NCBI RefSeq assembly: GCF_018986435.1
Contig: NZ_JAHMIN010000007.1
Span: 1 to 64,000, forward strand
Direction: 5' to 3'
From: Hahella sp. HN01
GTDB lineage: Bacteria; Pseudomonadota; Gammaproteobacteria; Pseudomonadales; Oleiphilaceae
DNA: 64,000 nucleotides
The notes under the pieces are model-generated. The model was given only the letters and a program-made list of their open reading frames with translations. It searched no databases and was not told the origin of the DNA. Made by a program: the position numbers and the translations under genes. Position 1 is the stretch's first letter. Every line of letters begins with the position of its first letter. Of the stretch, positions 7,903-17,844 are shown piece by piece.

Positions 7903-8799
7903 ATGTCCGCGAACATTCCCCTGGTTGTCGCCCCATCCAAGCCTCTGCGGGAACCGCAGGTTCCCTTCGCCTTGAAAGCCATGCGCTGGGCGATTCGCGC
8001 CTATGCCCGTATTTCCTCTCAAGGCGCGGGCCGAATGCTGAATCGCCTGTGGTTCACGCCGCAACGTTATGGTTTGGACTCGCGCTTTGACGCCTTGTTG
8101 GATAAGGCGGATGTGTTTATGAATCTGAAAGTGGGCGCATTGACGATCCCTGTCTATAGCTGGGGAAGCGGCCCTGTGGTGTTGTGCGCCCATGGCTGGT
8201 CCGGGTCTGGCGTGCAGTTTGGCGCGATGGTGAAACCCCTGGTGGACAATGGGTATCGGGTTGTGGCGTTTGATGCGCCCGGTCATGGACGGGCGCAAGG
8301 CGTGCGCACTAATGTTCTGCAGATGCGGGATGCGATTCTGCAAGTGGCGGCGCAGACTCTGGGCGTGCACGCAGTGGTGGCTCATTCCCTGGGCTCTATC
8401 GCCGCCGCCATGGCGGTGCGGGAAGGGTTATTGACCAACAAAGTCATTATGCTGGCGCCGCCGGCGGACATGCAGGTGGTGCTGGATGTGTTTCAACAGC
8501 GTCTGCAGGTTCCGGACGCCGTCATGCTCGCTCATTGCAAACTGATGGAGCAGGAGTTTGGCGACGATATTTGGGACCGTTTGTCATTGATGAAAAATGT
8601 CCCACTCATCCAGGCGCAAGGGATGATCGTATCAGATACAGATGATGCGGAAGTTCCTGCTGCGTACGGTGAAGCCCTCGCCCTCAAATGGCGCGGCAGT
8701 CGTTTCTTGCAGACCGCGGGGCTGGGGCATTATCGGGTGCTTCGGGATGAACGCGTCATTGAGGAAGTAGTGAAGTTCATAAACCGACTCCCTGATTGA
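7903..8799 (+). CDS. Alpha/beta hydrolase
   Basis: A 298-residue protein from ATG 7903, preceded by AGGAG at 7-nt spacing; the open frame extends upstream to 7804 without a ribosome site. The fold is shown by CAHGWSGSG (oxyanion loop), FDAPGHG, the nucleophile elbow AHSLGS, and a late GLGHYRVLRD carrying the catalytic His. A basic, weakly hydrophobic N-terminus (about 20-45) precedes the hydrolase core. Substrate unknown. It is divergent from the GlxA-type regulator and has its own terminator. Confidence 0.85.
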   Translation: MSANIPLVVAPSKPLREPQVPFALKAMRWAIRAYARISSQGAGRMLNRLWFTPQRYGLDSRFDALLDKADVFMNLKVGALTIPVYSWGSGPVVLCAHGWSGSGVQFGAMVKPLVDNGYRVVAFDAPGHGRAQGVRTNVLQMRDAILQVAAQTLGVHAVVAHSLGSIAAAMAVREGLLTNKVIMLAPPADMQVVLDVFQQRLQVPDAVMLAHCKLMEQEFGDDIWDRLSLMKNVPLIQAQGMIVSDTDDAEVPAAYGEALALKWRGSRFLQTAGLGHYRVLRDERVIEEVVKFINRLPD

Positions 8800-8853
8800 C
8801 GCCGGTGAGGGGCATTGTGGTTAAGGGACGGTCTCCTCGGTCAGACCGGCGCA

Positions 8854-8905
8854 GCGACGATACGTCGTAATCATTTTTTAGGTGAGTGCGTATCGTCGCC
8901 TTTTT
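8854..8905 (+). terminator. Rho-independent terminator of the hydrolase gene
   Basis: GCGACGATACG (8854-8864) pairs with CGTATCGTCGC (8889-8899) over 11 bp with a 24-nt loop, followed by CTTTTTG on the plus strand. It ends just before the convergent oxidoreductase gene. Confidence 0.8.
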
Positions 8906-8924
8906 GTGGCGGTTATATTGCTGG

Positions 8925-11228
8925 TTAGACGTCAACGGCTTCCAGCGCAACCGGAACGTATTTGTGATAAGGCGTCTTGGCGATGGGATCGCAGTGTTGT
9001 GCGTCCGTCAGCAGGTTGATCGCCGGACCATTGCGCAACTGTCTTCCTTGATCATCCTGATAGAGCATGCCGAAACCATGAGGCAACGTCAGTACTCCAG
9101 GCAAAACGCTCTCGTCTGCGGAGGCGATAGCCTCCACGGCGCCACGTCGGGAACGGCAGCGCACTTTATCTCCAGAAACGAGCCCCAGCTTGGCCAGATC
9201 GGAGGGATGAATGCGTAACAGGCCCTCCTTGTCCGTCTTGCGCCACTCCGGTCCACGGTAGATCTGGTTGGCGTTATAGGCGCGGCGTTCGCCAGCGGCG
9301 AGGATGAACGGATAGTCCCTCTCTTCACTGAGAGCCTCTGTTTGCAAACGGTCCAGCCACTCAGTCAGTTCGGGTATATACAGGTTTATTTTGCGATCCC
9401 TGGTTTTGATCAGGTTCCAGGTTTCCTCCACCTTGAAAGTGGCGATGGGCGCAGGTCTGGGACTCTCCAGAAAACGATTGAACAACGCCAGCCCCAGTGT
9501 GTAGCCCTTGCCATGCAGCCCGGTGCGCCGGACCTGCGAGCCGAACTTGGCGACGTACATCTGGCAGACGCCCCAGATTGCCGCAGCGGATTGCATGCCT
9601 TCCGGCAATGCCTTGCCAAGGGTGGCGTATAAAATGACTGGGACGTATTGGCGCCACTGCGGATGGCGTTTTAGCGCCGCCGCCAGCGCTAATGGAAAGG
9701 CGCGGCTGACGGGCAGGCGACGGTCCAGTTTGGCGGCCTTCTCCAGTAGTGGAAAGCGGTCGGGAATCGCTCCCAGACCCACCAACAGGCGTCGGTAGAT
9801 TTCCGGCTCGGGAAGCGTGTCGCCGCTGCGGGGCAGTATGGGGCGACGCAGATGGTAATAGTTAGTGGGGAAACCGAATGTGAAATAGGTGGACTCCACT
9901 TTTTCAAACTGACTGTCCGCCGGTAATATGTAGTGCGCGTGGCGGGCGGTTTCCGTCATCGCCACATCAATCACCACCATCAGCTCCAGTTTGTCGAATG
10001 CTTTTCGATAGGCTTCCGTATCAGCGGCGGACAGGGCGGGATTGGCGCTGTCCACCACTAAGGCGCGGATGCGGTCAGGATGATCGCTATCGATTTCCTG
10101 GGGCAAAATGTTGGGCGGAAACAGCTTGGCGATGCCATACATCCCAGTGACGGCGGTTTTCTTGTCATCGGCTTTGGAATGACCGATCAACGGGGCGAAT
10201 TGCGCCATCAAGTGATTGCCGCCCTGTTTATTGAAATTGCCGGTCACCAGAAACAATAGCTTCTCCAGATAGGAATTCAGCGTGCTGTGTAAACTGTGTT
10301 GGATGCCAAGGTCGGCTCTGACTGTGGCGGATTTAGCGGTGGCGAAACCTCGGGCGACCTGCCGCGCTAACTCGGGATCGACGCCGGCGATGGTGGCGTA
10401 CTGCTCCACTGGCAGATCGATGAAATGACGGCGCAATTCGTCATAGCCGTTGGTGTGTTGACGCAGGAATGCTGTGTCTTCCAGCGCTTCCTGAAAAATG
10501 ACGGCGATGATGGCGGCGAGCAGGTAAGCGTCCATACCTGGGCGCACCCGCAAATGAATGTCCGCGTCTTTGGCGGTCTCGCTGACGCGCGGATCAACGA
10601 CGACCAGGGTGCGGTTGGGATCTTTCTTGTAGGCTTTCAGCAGGTCCCGGGTTTTGCGCACGCCGTGGGCCATATAAGGGTTGGCGCCCAGCACGATGCA
10701 GTAATCAGAGTGTTCCATCCCTTCCAGCACAAAGCAGCTTTCGCGGCCGAACAGTTTTCCGTTTACCCAGAAATCCCCGGTCTTTTCCTGCGCTAGCGCA
10801 GTGTATAAATAGGGCGTATCCAAGGCCGTCCGCAAAGCCCCGGAATAACTGCCGCCCAGGTGGTTGCCCTGACCTCCGCCTCCATAGTAGGCGAATGCGC
10901 CGCCCCCATGTTGGGCCTTGATGTCGCGCATGCGCGCAGTGATCTCGACGATGGCGGCGTCCCAAGAGATAGGCGCGTACTCGCCGTTTGGCTGACGTTT
11001 TAGGGGCTGCCGCAGACGGGCTGGGTGATTCTGGTAGTGATCAAGTTTGGCGGCTTTCTGGCAGATGTAGCCTTCTGAGTTTGGCGCCAGCTTATCGCCT
11101 CTGACCTTGACGATGCGTCCCTGGTCCACCTGCATTTCCAAGCCGCAATTGATGCTGCATAGAATGCATGCAGTAGGCTGCCACTCGTGTTGATCGGTGT
11201 GCTTTTCAGCCGTCTCGGTATCATGCAT
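8925..11228 (-). CDS. Molybdopterin-dependent oxidoreductase with N-terminal Fe-S cluster
   Basis: A 767-residue protein of the formate dehydrogenase/nitrate reductase (MopB) superfamily. The N-terminus has CILCSINC and, after a gap, GYIC, giving C-x2-C-x3-C...C for a [4Fe-4S] cluster, followed by a Lys (CQKAAK). Molybdopterin-binding landmarks are PISWDAA, VLGANPY and VVDPR, and a C-terminal MoCo-binding barrel (HPSDLAKLGLVSGDKV region) is present. No twin-arginine signal is seen, so it is probably cytoplasmic. No Sec codon context was identified and the catalytic metal ligand is uncertain. ATG 11228 is preferred (AAGGAG 7 nt upstream); GTG 11234 is in frame. No redox partner subunit is adjacent. 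It is divergent from an HxlR regulator, its probable controller. Confidence 0.88.
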   Translation of the reverse strand: MHDTETAEKHTDQHEWQPTACILCSINCGLEMQVDQGRIVKVRGDKLAPNSEGYICQKAAKLDHYQNHPARLRQPLKRQPNGEYAPISWDAAIVEITARMRDIKAQHGGGAFAYYGGGGQGNHLGGSYSGALRTALDTPYLYTALAQEKTGDFWVNGKLFGRESCFVLEGMEHSDYCIVLGANPYMAHGVRKTRDLLKAYKKDPNRTLVVVDPRVSETAKDADIHLRVRPGMDAYLLAAIIAVIFQEALEDTAFLRQHTNGYDELRRHFIDLPVEQYATIAGVDPELARQVARGFATAKSATVRADLGIQHSLHSTLNSYLEKLLFLVTGNFNKQGGNHLMAQFAPLIGHSKADDKKTAVTGMYGIAKLFPPNILPQEIDSDHPDRIRALVVDSANPALSAADTEAYRKAFDKLELMVVIDVAMTETARHAHYILPADSQFEKVESTYFTFGFPTNYYHLRRPILPRSGDTLPEPEIYRRLLVGLGAIPDRFPLLEKAAKLDRRLPVSRAFPLALAAALKRHPQWRQYVPVILYATLGKALPEGMQSAAAIWGVCQMYVAKFGSQVRRTGLHGKGYTLGLALFNRFLESPRPAPIATFKVEETWNLIKTRDRKINLYIPELTEWLDRLQTEALSEERDYPFILAAGERRAYNANQIYRGPEWRKTDKEGLLRIHPSDLAKLGLVSGDKVRCRSRRGAVEAIASADESVLPGVLTLPHGFGMLYQDDQGRQLRNGPAINLLTDAQHCDPIAKTPYHKYVPVALEAVDV

Positions 11229-11250
11229 GATCACTCTCCTTTTCTTGTTA

Positions 11251-11294
11251 GTTCTATTTTGGAACTTTCAAAATAGTAAATTCCAAACTGGAAC
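11251..11294. promoter_or_regulatory. Two operator-like inverted repeats in the HxlR/oxidoreductase divergent region
   Basis: CTATTTTG (11254-11261) and CAAAATAG (11269-11276) form a perfect 8-bp inverted repeat. TTCCA-AAC-TGGAA (11281-11293) is a second one. The 14-mers TTCTATTTTGGAAC (11252) and TTCCAAACTGGAAC (11281) are related and start 29 bp apart, suggesting two binding sites for the HxlR-family dimer encoded next door. Binding itself is inferred. Confidence 0.5.
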
Positions 11295-11364
11295 CTGTAA
11301 AGCTATACTTCCCGTCATTCTCCATTCCTATTCCGCTAACCCAGATAAGACGCCGTATTCACCT

Positions 11365-11841
11365 ATGCGCTGGAATGAAATCCAAGATATCCCTTGTTCA
11401 ATCGCACGCACCCTATCCGTCATTGGCGACCGCTGGACTCTGTTGGTCATTCGCGAAGCGTTTCTGGGCGTGCGTCGGTTTGAGCAGTTTCAAAAGCGTC
11501 TGGAGATCACGCGTCATCGCCTGTCGGATCGTCTGAACAAGCTGGTGGAAAGCGGCGTGCTGCGCAAAGCGTTGTACCAGGAGAGTCCCGCCCGTTATGA
11601 GTATAGGCTTACCCGCAAAGGGATGGACTTATACCCCGTGATTCTCGCTATGGCGGGGTGGGGCGATAAATATATGGCTGGCGATGCGGGCCCACCGGTG
11701 GAGTATGTCCACCTGGGTTGCGGTAAGAAGATAACGGCCACGCTGGTTTGCTCTGAATGCGGCGAACCGATAGACGCCAAGTCTGTAAAACCCATGCTAG
11801 GTCCCGGGCTTAGTGGGCTAGCGAAAAAGGCGGGCGAATAA
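11365..11841 (+). CDS. HxlR-family winged-helix transcriptional regulator
   Basis: A 158-residue protein from ATG 11365, chosen because the peptide begins with the family N-terminus (C-S-I-A-R-T-L-S-V-I-G-D-R-W-T-L-L); the frame continues upstream into the divergent promoter and is unlikely to be translated there. It shows the typical REAFLGVRRFEQFQKRL and LSDRLNKLVESGVL winged-helix segments. A C-terminal extension contains a cysteine cluster (LGCGK, LVCSECGE) that could bind metal or sense redox state. It probably controls the divergent molybdopterin oxidoreductase and itself. Confidence 0.88.
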   Translation: MRWNEIQDIPCSIARTLSVIGDRWTLLVIREAFLGVRRFEQFQKRLEITRHRLSDRLNKLVESGVLRKALYQESPARYEYRLTRKGMDLYPVILAMAGWGDKYMAGDAGPPVEYVHLGCGKKITATLVCSECGEPIDAKSVKPMLGPGLSGLAKKAGE

Positions 11842-12193
11842 AACCAGGGCGCGCCGCCTGACGCCTTTACCGCGCTGAGATAATTTCCGTTTCTCCGTTT
11901 CTCTTCTGTCGTGCACCCACTTCTTGTCAGCTTTTCTTTGAGAAATTGTTGCTACTCAAAGTAATTCCAGAAAATTCTTCTCCTTTCTAATTAGAGTGCT
12001 AAATATTGTGTGTTTACAAAAAATTACAATGAGCGAATACTCTTCTTTTATGTGTGCTTAATTGTCTGTAATTAAAGTAATTTAATCTGTTTTTCGTTAG
12101 TCTTTCTGCTCGTCTCCTCTTGTTCTTCAAAATTGAAATATTGAGTTCAAACTATTAGTGTGTGTTTTTAATTGAACATTCAATCAATAAAAA
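11842..12193. other. Intergenic region upstream of the bet operon
   Basis: This 352-bp AT-rich region holds the promoter and operator of betI. Besides the main operator (12171-12188), 12132-12150 contains TTGAA and TTCAA half-sites in a looser arrangement. No open frame or RNA gene is supported. Confidence 0.6.
12171..12188. promoter_or_regulatory. BetI operator upstream of betI
   Basis: ATTGAACATTCAATCAAT, which on the other strand reads ATTGATTGAATGTTCAAT, closely matches the known BetI-box pattern (ATTGATTGG-type half followed by GTTCAAT). It sits only 5 bp before the betI start, a position suited to autorepression relieved by choline. Confidence 0.72.
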
Positions 12194-12790
12194 ATGCCCA
12201 AAATCGTCGTCGAAGCAGAGAAGAAAGAGCAGCTTATCGAAGCCACCCTGAAGTCGGTGGAAGCCTATGGCATTCAAGGCACGACTATTAATTCCATTAG
12301 CCGTTACGCGGGCGTTTCTACAGGAATTATCAGTCACTACTTCGGAGGCAAGCAGGCGCTGATGGAGGCGACTGTCCGCTACCTGCTGGAAGCCTTGAAA
12401 ACCTCCCTGCTGAAAGAGCTGGCCAAATCCAAGGACGGTTCGCCCTACAGTCGTCTTCTTTCCATTGTCGAAGCCAACTTCAGCAAGCTGCAGGTGAGTG
12501 AACGGGCGGCGAAAACCTGGATGGCCTTTTGGGCTCAAGCGATGCATGACCCACAGCTGGCGCGATTGCAAAGGGTCAATGAACGGCGATTGTTCTCTAA
12601 TTTGAAAGTAAGCCTGCGGGAAATTCTGCCGCCTTCCCAGGTGGAGGATCAGGCCCACGCGATCGCCGCTCTGATCGATGGCTTGTGGCTGCGCAGCGCG
12701 CTCAGCTCTGGCGGTTTGTCCGTGGTGCAGGCGGAACGTATTTGTAAGAACTACGTAAGTGAGTTGTTTGAAGGAAAACATAAAGCATGA
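12194..12790 (+). CDS. betI: HTH-type transcriptional repressor BetI (TetR family)
   Basis: A 198-residue protein, the usual BetI length. The N-terminal TetR helix-turn-helix covers about residues 9-56 ([24 protein letters not shown]), and the C-terminal part matches BetI ([18 protein letters not shown]). BetI represses choline-oxidation genes and responds to choline. There is no strong ribosome site ahead of the ATG, and the operator lies immediately upstream. The stop overlaps betB by 4 bp (ATGA), so it heads a six-gene operon. Confidence 0.95.
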   Translation: MPKIVVEAEKKEQLIEATLKSVEAYGIQGTTINSISRYAGVSTGIISHYFGGKQALMEATVRYLLEALKTSLLKELAKSKDGSPYSRLLSIVEANFSKLQVSERAAKTWMAFWAQAMHDPQLARLQRVNERRLFSNLKVSLREILPPSQVEDQAHAIAALIDGLWLRSALSSGGLSVVQAERICKNYVSELFEGKHKA

Positions 12791-14250
12791 GCATTCCTGT
12801 TTATCAGTCTTTTGTTGACGGCGCTTATCGGGCGTCCACATCGAACGAGACCTTTGATGTGATGAATCCCGCTACAGGCGAACTGATCTATCGTGTTGAG
12901 CAGGCTTGTGAAAGTCTGGTGCAGGCGGCGGTGGAGTCCTCACAGCACGGGTTCGCGGAGTGGTCTGCGATGACCGGCATGCAACGAGGACGAGTGCTGC
13001 AGAAGGCCGTGGCCTTGTTACGGGAAAGAAACGACGAGCTGGCGCGCATCGAAGTGCTGGATACCGGTAAGCCCTGGCAGGAAGCAAGTGTCGTGGACGT
13101 AGTGACCGGCGCTGACAGTATTGAGTTTTTCGCTGGCCTGGCGGCGTCGATCGAAGGCAATCAGCAATCCCTGGGCGAAGACTTTTACTACACCCGTCGA
13201 GAACCTTTAGGCGTTTGCGCCGGCATTGGGGCCTGGAATTACCCCTTGCAGATCGCCTGCTGGAAATCAGCGCCAGCCTTGGCGGCGGGCAATGCGATGG
13301 TGTTCAAACCTTCTGAAGAAACCCCGTTGGGCGCTTTGAAGTTGGCGGAGATTTTTATTGAAGCAGGCGTTCCCGCCGGCGTCTTCAATGTGGTGCAAGG
13401 CGATCATCGCGTCGGCCGCATGCTGACCGCCCATCCTGGCATCGCCAAAGTCTCCTTCACGGGAGAAGTGGGGACCGGCAAGAAAGTGATGGCGGACTCC
13501 GCCTCCACCCTGAAAGACGTGACCATGGAGCTGGGCGGTAAATCGCCGTTGGTGATCTTCAATGATTGCGATCTGGAAAACGCCGTCTCCGCCGCTTTGC
13601 TTGGAAACTTCTACACCCAGGGCGAAGTCTGCACCCACGGCACGCGGGTGTTTGTGCATAAAGAGATTTACGACCGTTTTCTGGCGCGAGTGAAAGAGCG
13701 CGTCGAAAGCAATGTGCGCATTGGCGATCCCATGCATCCCGACACCAATCTGGGGGCGTTGATCTCCGCGCCGCACCTGGAAAAAGTCATGGGCTACATC
13801 GAGTTGGGCAAGCAGGAAGGCGCAAGGCTGCTCTGTGGCGGCGAACGGGTGCGCCCGCAAGGTGTGGAAAACGGCTACTTCGTCGCCCCCACTGTCTTCG
13901 CCGACTGTCGCGATGACATGAGCATCGTGCGGGAAGAGATATTCGGGCCCGTCATGAGCGTGCTCAGCTTTGAGGACGAAGAAGAGGTCATTGCGCGCGC
14001 CAATGATACGGAATACGGCTTGGCCGCTGCCGTGTTCACCAATGACATCCGTCGCGCCCATCGTGTGATTGGCAAGCTGCAGGCGGGCATTTGCTGGATT
14101 AACAGCTTCGGCTATTCACCGGCGGAGATGCCGGTGGGCGGTTACAAGCAATCCGGCATCGGCCGCGAAAACGGCATGGCCACCCTGAATCACTATACCC
14201 AAATCAAGGCCGTCTACGTCGGCATGACGGACCTGGAATCACCTTTTTGA
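12787..14250 (+). CDS. betB: Betaine aldehyde dehydrogenase
   Basis: A 487-residue NAD(P)-dependent aldehyde dehydrogenase that oxidises betaine aldehyde to glycine betaine in the cytoplasm. Seen directly: NAD-binding FTGEVGTGK (about 224-232), general base E248 in MELGG, and catalytic C282 in GEVCTHG, the BetB signature (other ALDHs have GQ-C here). The length and C-terminus are intact. It overlaps betI by 4 bp and precedes betA by 9 bp, the canonical order. Confidence 0.97.
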   Translation: MSIPVYQSFVDGAYRASTSNETFDVMNPATGELIYRVEQACESLVQAAVESSQHGFAEWSAMTGMQRGRVLQKAVALLRERNDELARIEVLDTGKPWQEASVVDVVTGADSIEFFAGLAASIEGNQQSLGEDFYYTRREPLGVCAGIGAWNYPLQIACWKSAPALAAGNAMVFKPSEETPLGALKLAEIFIEAGVPAGVFNVVQGDHRVGRMLTAHPGIAKVSFTGEVGTGKKVMADSASTLKDVTMELGGKSPLVIFNDCDLENAVSAALLGNFYTQGEVCTHGTRVFVHKEIYDRFLARVKERVESNVRIGDPMHPDTNLGALISAPHLEKVMGYIELGKQEGARLLCGGERVRPQGVENGYFVAPTVFADCRDDMSIVREEIFGPVMSVLSFEDEEEVIARANDTEYGLAAAVFTNDIRRAHRVIGKLQAGICWINSFGYSPAEMPVGGYKQSGIGRENGMATLNHYTQIKAVYVGMTDLESPF

Positions 14251-14259
14251 GCGAGCGTT

Positions 14260-15936
14260 ATGGCTGACAAGCAGTTTACCAATAGTTTTGATTACATCAT
14301 CGTCGGGACCGGCTCAGCTGGATGCGTTCTGGCCAATCGCCTGTCCGAAAGCGGTAAGTTCAACGTGCTGGCGCTGGAAGCGGGTCGCAAAGACGATACC
14401 TGGAAGATTCACATGCCCGCCGCACTGACTTTCAATCTGGCGGACGACAAGTACAACTGGTACTACCACACCGAACCTCAGGCGTTCATGAATAACCGCC
14501 GTCTGTATTGGCCGCGGGGAAGAGTGTGGGGCGGCGGTTCCGCCCTCAACGCCATGGTGTATATCCGTGGTCACGCGCTGGATTATGACCGCTGGGAAGA
14601 AGAAGGCGCCAAGGGCTGGGCGTATAAAGACGTGTTGCCGTACTTTCGTAAGGCGGAGACCCGTGAACGCGGGGGCGACGCCTATCGTGGCAACGCCGGC
14701 CCCTTGAACGTGCATACCGGGGACGAAAAGAATCCGTTGTTTGACGCGTTCATCAAGGCGGGAATGGAAGCTGGCTATCCCTACACCGAAGACATGAACG
14801 GCTATCAGCAGGAAGGCGTGGGCGTGATGGACATGACCATCAAGCACGGCAAACGCTGGAGCGCCGCCCAGGCGTATTTGCGTCCAGCTTTGTCGCGTCC
14901 CAATTTGACGGCTGAGACCGGCGCAATGGTGACCCGTCTGTTATTCGACAAAGGTCGCTGCACTGGCGTTGAGTACGAACAAAACGGCGTGCTGATTAAG
15001 GTGAAAGCGGAGCGGGAAGTCATTTTATCCGGCGGCGCTATCAACTCGCCGCAGACCTTGATGCTCTCCGGCATCGGCGACGAAACACAGTTGCAGTCTC
15101 TGGGTATTCCCGTCGTCGCGCATGTGCCCGGCGTAGGCCAGAACCTGCAGGATCACTTGGAATTCTACGTTCAGCAAGCCTGTTCGCAACCGCTGACCCT
15201 GTACACCTATACCAAGCAGCCCCGTAAGACGCTGGAAGGCGTGAAGTGGTTCCTTAATCACGACAGCGGCGCCTGCCGCACCGCGCACTTGGAAGCAGGC
15301 GGCTTTATCCGCACTGAAGCAGGCGTGAAGCACCCGGATATCCAATATCACTTCCTGCCGTCGCAGGTGATCGATCATGGGCGCGTGGACCCGCACTTGC
15401 ACGCCTATCAGGCGCATGTCGGTCCTATGCGTCCAACCTCCACTGGCTATCTCAAGATTCTGTCCCGCGACCCGCGTAAACATCCGCTGCTGGAGCCGAA
15501 TTATCTGGCGACCGAGCGTGACCGCTGGGAAATGCGTCAGTGCGTGAAGCTGACCCGGGAAATATTCGAGCAACAAGCGTTTGACCCATTCCGTGGCGAA
15601 GAGCTGCGCCCTGGACCCGCGGTGACCAGCGACGAGCAAATAGACGCATTTATTCGCGACAAGGCGGATAGCGCTTACCACCCCTCCTGCACCTGCAAAA
15701 TGGGTGCGGATGACGACCCGATGGCGGTGGTGAATTCCGAGGCGAAGGTCAGGGGCGTTGAAGGACTGAGAGTGGTGGACGCATCCATCATGCCCAGCAT
15801 CGTCAGCGGCAACCTGAACGCGCCGACCATTATGATGGCCGAGAAGTGCGCAGATCACATTCTCGGCGTTTCGATGCTGCCGCCCAGCGACGCGCCAGTC
15901 TGGATTCATCCCGACTACGCGAACAAGCAGCGGTAG
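14260..15936 (+). CDS. betA: Choline dehydrogenase (GMC oxidoreductase)
   Basis: A 558-residue FAD enzyme that oxidises choline to betaine aldehyde and feeds electrons to the respiratory chain. The ADP-binding motif is IIVGTGSAG near the N-terminus, followed by LEAGRKD, the GMC signature PRGRVWGGGSALNAMVYIRG, and the active-site region YHPSCTCKMG with VVDASIMP near the C-terminus. It has full length for BetA and follows betB in the bet operon. Confidence 0.97.
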   Translation: MADKQFTNSFDYIIVGTGSAGCVLANRLSESGKFNVLALEAGRKDDTWKIHMPAALTFNLADDKYNWYYHTEPQAFMNNRRLYWPRGRVWGGGSALNAMVYIRGHALDYDRWEEEGAKGWAYKDVLPYFRKAETRERGGDAYRGNAGPLNVHTGDEKNPLFDAFIKAGMEAGYPYTEDMNGYQQEGVGVMDMTIKHGKRWSAAQAYLRPALSRPNLTAETGAMVTRLLFDKGRCTGVEYEQNGVLIKVKAEREVILSGGAINSPQTLMLSGIGDETQLQSLGIPVVAHVPGVGQNLQDHLEFYVQQACSQPLTLYTYTKQPRKTLEGVKWFLNHDSGACRTAHLEAGGFIRTEAGVKHPDIQYHFLPSQVIDHGRVDPHLHAYQAHVGPMRPTSTGYLKILSRDPRKHPLLEPNYLATERDRWEMRQCVKLTREIFEQQAFDPFRGEELRPGPAVTSDEQIDAFIRDKADSAYHPSCTCKMGADDDPMAVVNSEAKVRGVEGLRVVDASIMPSIVSGNLNAPTIMMAEKCADHILGVSMLPPSDAPVWIHPDYANKQR

Positions 15937-16002
15937 CCAAGGCCGTCCTGTTGGCAGGGCGGACCCCAACCATTTCTGGAACGATTGAAGAGAGGAAAAA
16001 TA

Positions 16003-16941
16003 ATGAACCACTTCAAGCGACTGTTGATCAGCGGTCTGATGTTATTGACGAGTGTTAACGCCTATAGCGCGCAAAGCTGTAAAGAAGTCACTTTTGCGGA
16101 TGTCGGCTGGACTGACATCACCGCCACGACTGCGTTGACCTCCGTCATTCTGCAGGGACTGGGCTATTCCACGGAATCCCAGTTACTGTCTGTGCCGGTG
16201 ACCTACAAGTCGCTGGAGAACGGCGACGTGGACGTATTCCTGGGCAACTGGATGCCGACCATGGAAGCGGATATTCGCCCCTATGTGGAAAACAAGTCTG
16301 TGGAAGTCGTCGGCAAGAACCTGGAAGGCGCCAAGTATACGTTGGCGGTGCCTTCTTATGTGGCGGAAGCGGGCGTGAAAACATTCGCGGATATCGCCAA
16401 GCATGCGGATAAGTTCAAAGACCGTATATACGGCATTGAGCCTGGCAACGACGGCAATCGTCTGATTCAGGATATGATCGATAAAGACGCCTTCGCTCTG
16501 AAAGATTTCAAAGTGGTGGAGTCCAGTGAAGCAGGCATGTTGTCGCAGCTGAAAAGAGCCGTTAAGCGTAAAGAGTGGATTGTGTTTCTGGCCTGGGAGC
16601 CGCATCCGATGAATGCTAATTTCGAGCTGACCTATCTCAGCGGCGGTGATGACTATTTTGGTCCCAACTTCGGCGGCGCGTCTGTATTCACTAACGTGCG
16701 TAAAGGCCTGATGAGCGAGTGCGGCAATCTGGCGCAACTGCTGAACAACCTTGAGTTTTCCCTGCAGATGGAAAACGAAGTCATGGGCGCGATTCTGGAT
16801 GACAAGAAAAAGCCTGAAGCGGCGGCCAAAGCCTGGTTGAAGGAAAACTTCGACAGCGTCGAAGCCTTGTTGCAGGGCGTGAAAACCATTGACGGCAAGC
16901 CAGCGGCGCCGGCAGTGAAAAAACACCTGGACCTGATGTAA
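16003..16941 (+). CDS. choX: Choline/betaine ABC transporter substrate-binding protein
   Basis: A 312-residue OpuAC-type periplasmic binding protein. ATG 16003 is chosen over 15985 because GAGAGGA lies 6 nt upstream and the signal peptide (cleavage near AYS|AQS) then begins correctly. Family landmarks are FADVGWTDITATTA, FLGNWMPTMEADIRPY and LAWEPHPMNANFELTYL, with aromatic residues that in ChoX-type proteins cage the trimethylammonium group. It lies between betA and the permease and ATPase genes, so imported choline would feed BetA and BetB directly. Confidence 0.92.
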   Translation: MNHFKRLLISGLMLLTSVNAYSAQSCKEVTFADVGWTDITATTALTSVILQGLGYSTESQLLSVPVTYKSLENGDVDVFLGNWMPTMEADIRPYVENKSVEVVGKNLEGAKYTLAVPSYVAEAGVKTFADIAKHADKFKDRIYGIEPGNDGNRLIQDMIDKDAFALKDFKVVESSEAGMLSQLKRAVKRKEWIVFLAWEPHPMNANFELTYLSGGDDYFGPNFGGASVFTNVRKGLMSECGNLAQLLNNLEFSLQMENEVMGAILDDKKKPEAAAKAWLKENFDSVEALLQGVKTIDGKPAAPAVKKHLDLM

Positions 16942-16953
16942 GCAGGCGCAGGT

Positions 16954-17799
16954 ATGGACTGGAGTAGTAATTTAAGCGCTCTCAGCAGCTACAAACTGCC
17001 AGTCGGCGATTGGATGGAAAGCCTGGTCGATGTGCTCATCGACCATGGCGGCGCCTTCTTCGACGGTGTCGCCGTTTGTCTGGAATACCTGATCCAGGGG
17101 CTCACCGAAGCGCTGTTGTTTGCGCCGCCCTGGTTATTTATCGCCGCCATCGTGGCCTTCGCCGCCTGGCGTCATCGCAACTGGTCATCGCCGTTATTCG
17201 CACTGTTCGCCCTGGGGCTCATCTGGAATATGGGGTACTGGGAGGAGACGATCGAAACACTGGCGCTGGTTCTGTTTGCGACCGGGTTCTGCGTGCTGTT
17301 CGGCGTTCCTATCGGCATCGCCGCCGCGCATCGTCCCTGGTTGTATCGTGGTATGCGGCCTTTGCTGGACCTGATGCAGACGATCCCAACCTTTGTTTAT
17401 CTGATACCGACCCTGACCCTGTTCGGTCTGGGCGTCGTACCTGGCCTGATTTCAACCGTGATCTTCGCGATCGCCGCGCCGATCCGTTTGACCCATCTGG
17501 GCATCACGCAGGTGCCGGAAGAATTATTGGAAGCGGGTAAAGCGTTCGGCTGCAAACCCAGCGTATTGTTGCTGAAAGTCGAAATCCCCGCGGCGATGTC
17601 CAGCATTATGGCGGGCGTCACTCAGTGCATCATGTTGTCTCTGTCCATGGTGGTTATCGCGGCCCTGGTTGGCGCGGACGGACTGGGCAAGCCGGTGGTG
17701 CGCGCTTTGAATACCGTGGATATCGCCACCGGGTTTGAAGCTGGCCTGGCTATCGTACTGATCGCCATTTTATTGGACAGACTGTTTAAAAGAGCCTGA
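16954..17799 (+). CDS. choW: Choline ABC transporter permease
   Basis: A 281-residue inner-membrane protein of the ProW/OpuAB type with about six hydrophobic segments. The binding-protein-dependent transport motif is EELLEAGKAFGCKPSVLLLK (about residues 189-208). It is 12 bp downstream of choX and upstream of the ATPase gene. Confidence 0.92.
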   Translation: MDWSSNLSALSSYKLPVGDWMESLVDVLIDHGGAFFDGVAVCLEYLIQGLTEALLFAPPWLFIAAIVAFAAWRHRNWSSPLFALFALGLIWNMGYWEETIETLALVLFATGFCVLFGVPIGIAAAHRPWLYRGMRPLLDLMQTIPTFVYLIPTLTLFGLGVVPGLISTVIFAIAAPIRLTHLGITQVPEELLEAGKAFGCKPSVLLLKVEIPAAMSSIMAGVTQCIMLSLSMVVIAALVGADGLGKPVVRALNTVDIATGFEAGLAIVLIAILLDRLFKRA

Positions 17800-17844
17800 G
17801 CGCATTGCGCTTGGTCTCTGCTGAAAAAGTAGTGGGCAATTGCC

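Noticed and set aside
15025-16011. 328-codon antisense frame over betA
   Set aside because: Shadow of choline dehydrogenase in high-GC DNA; no start signal or family match.
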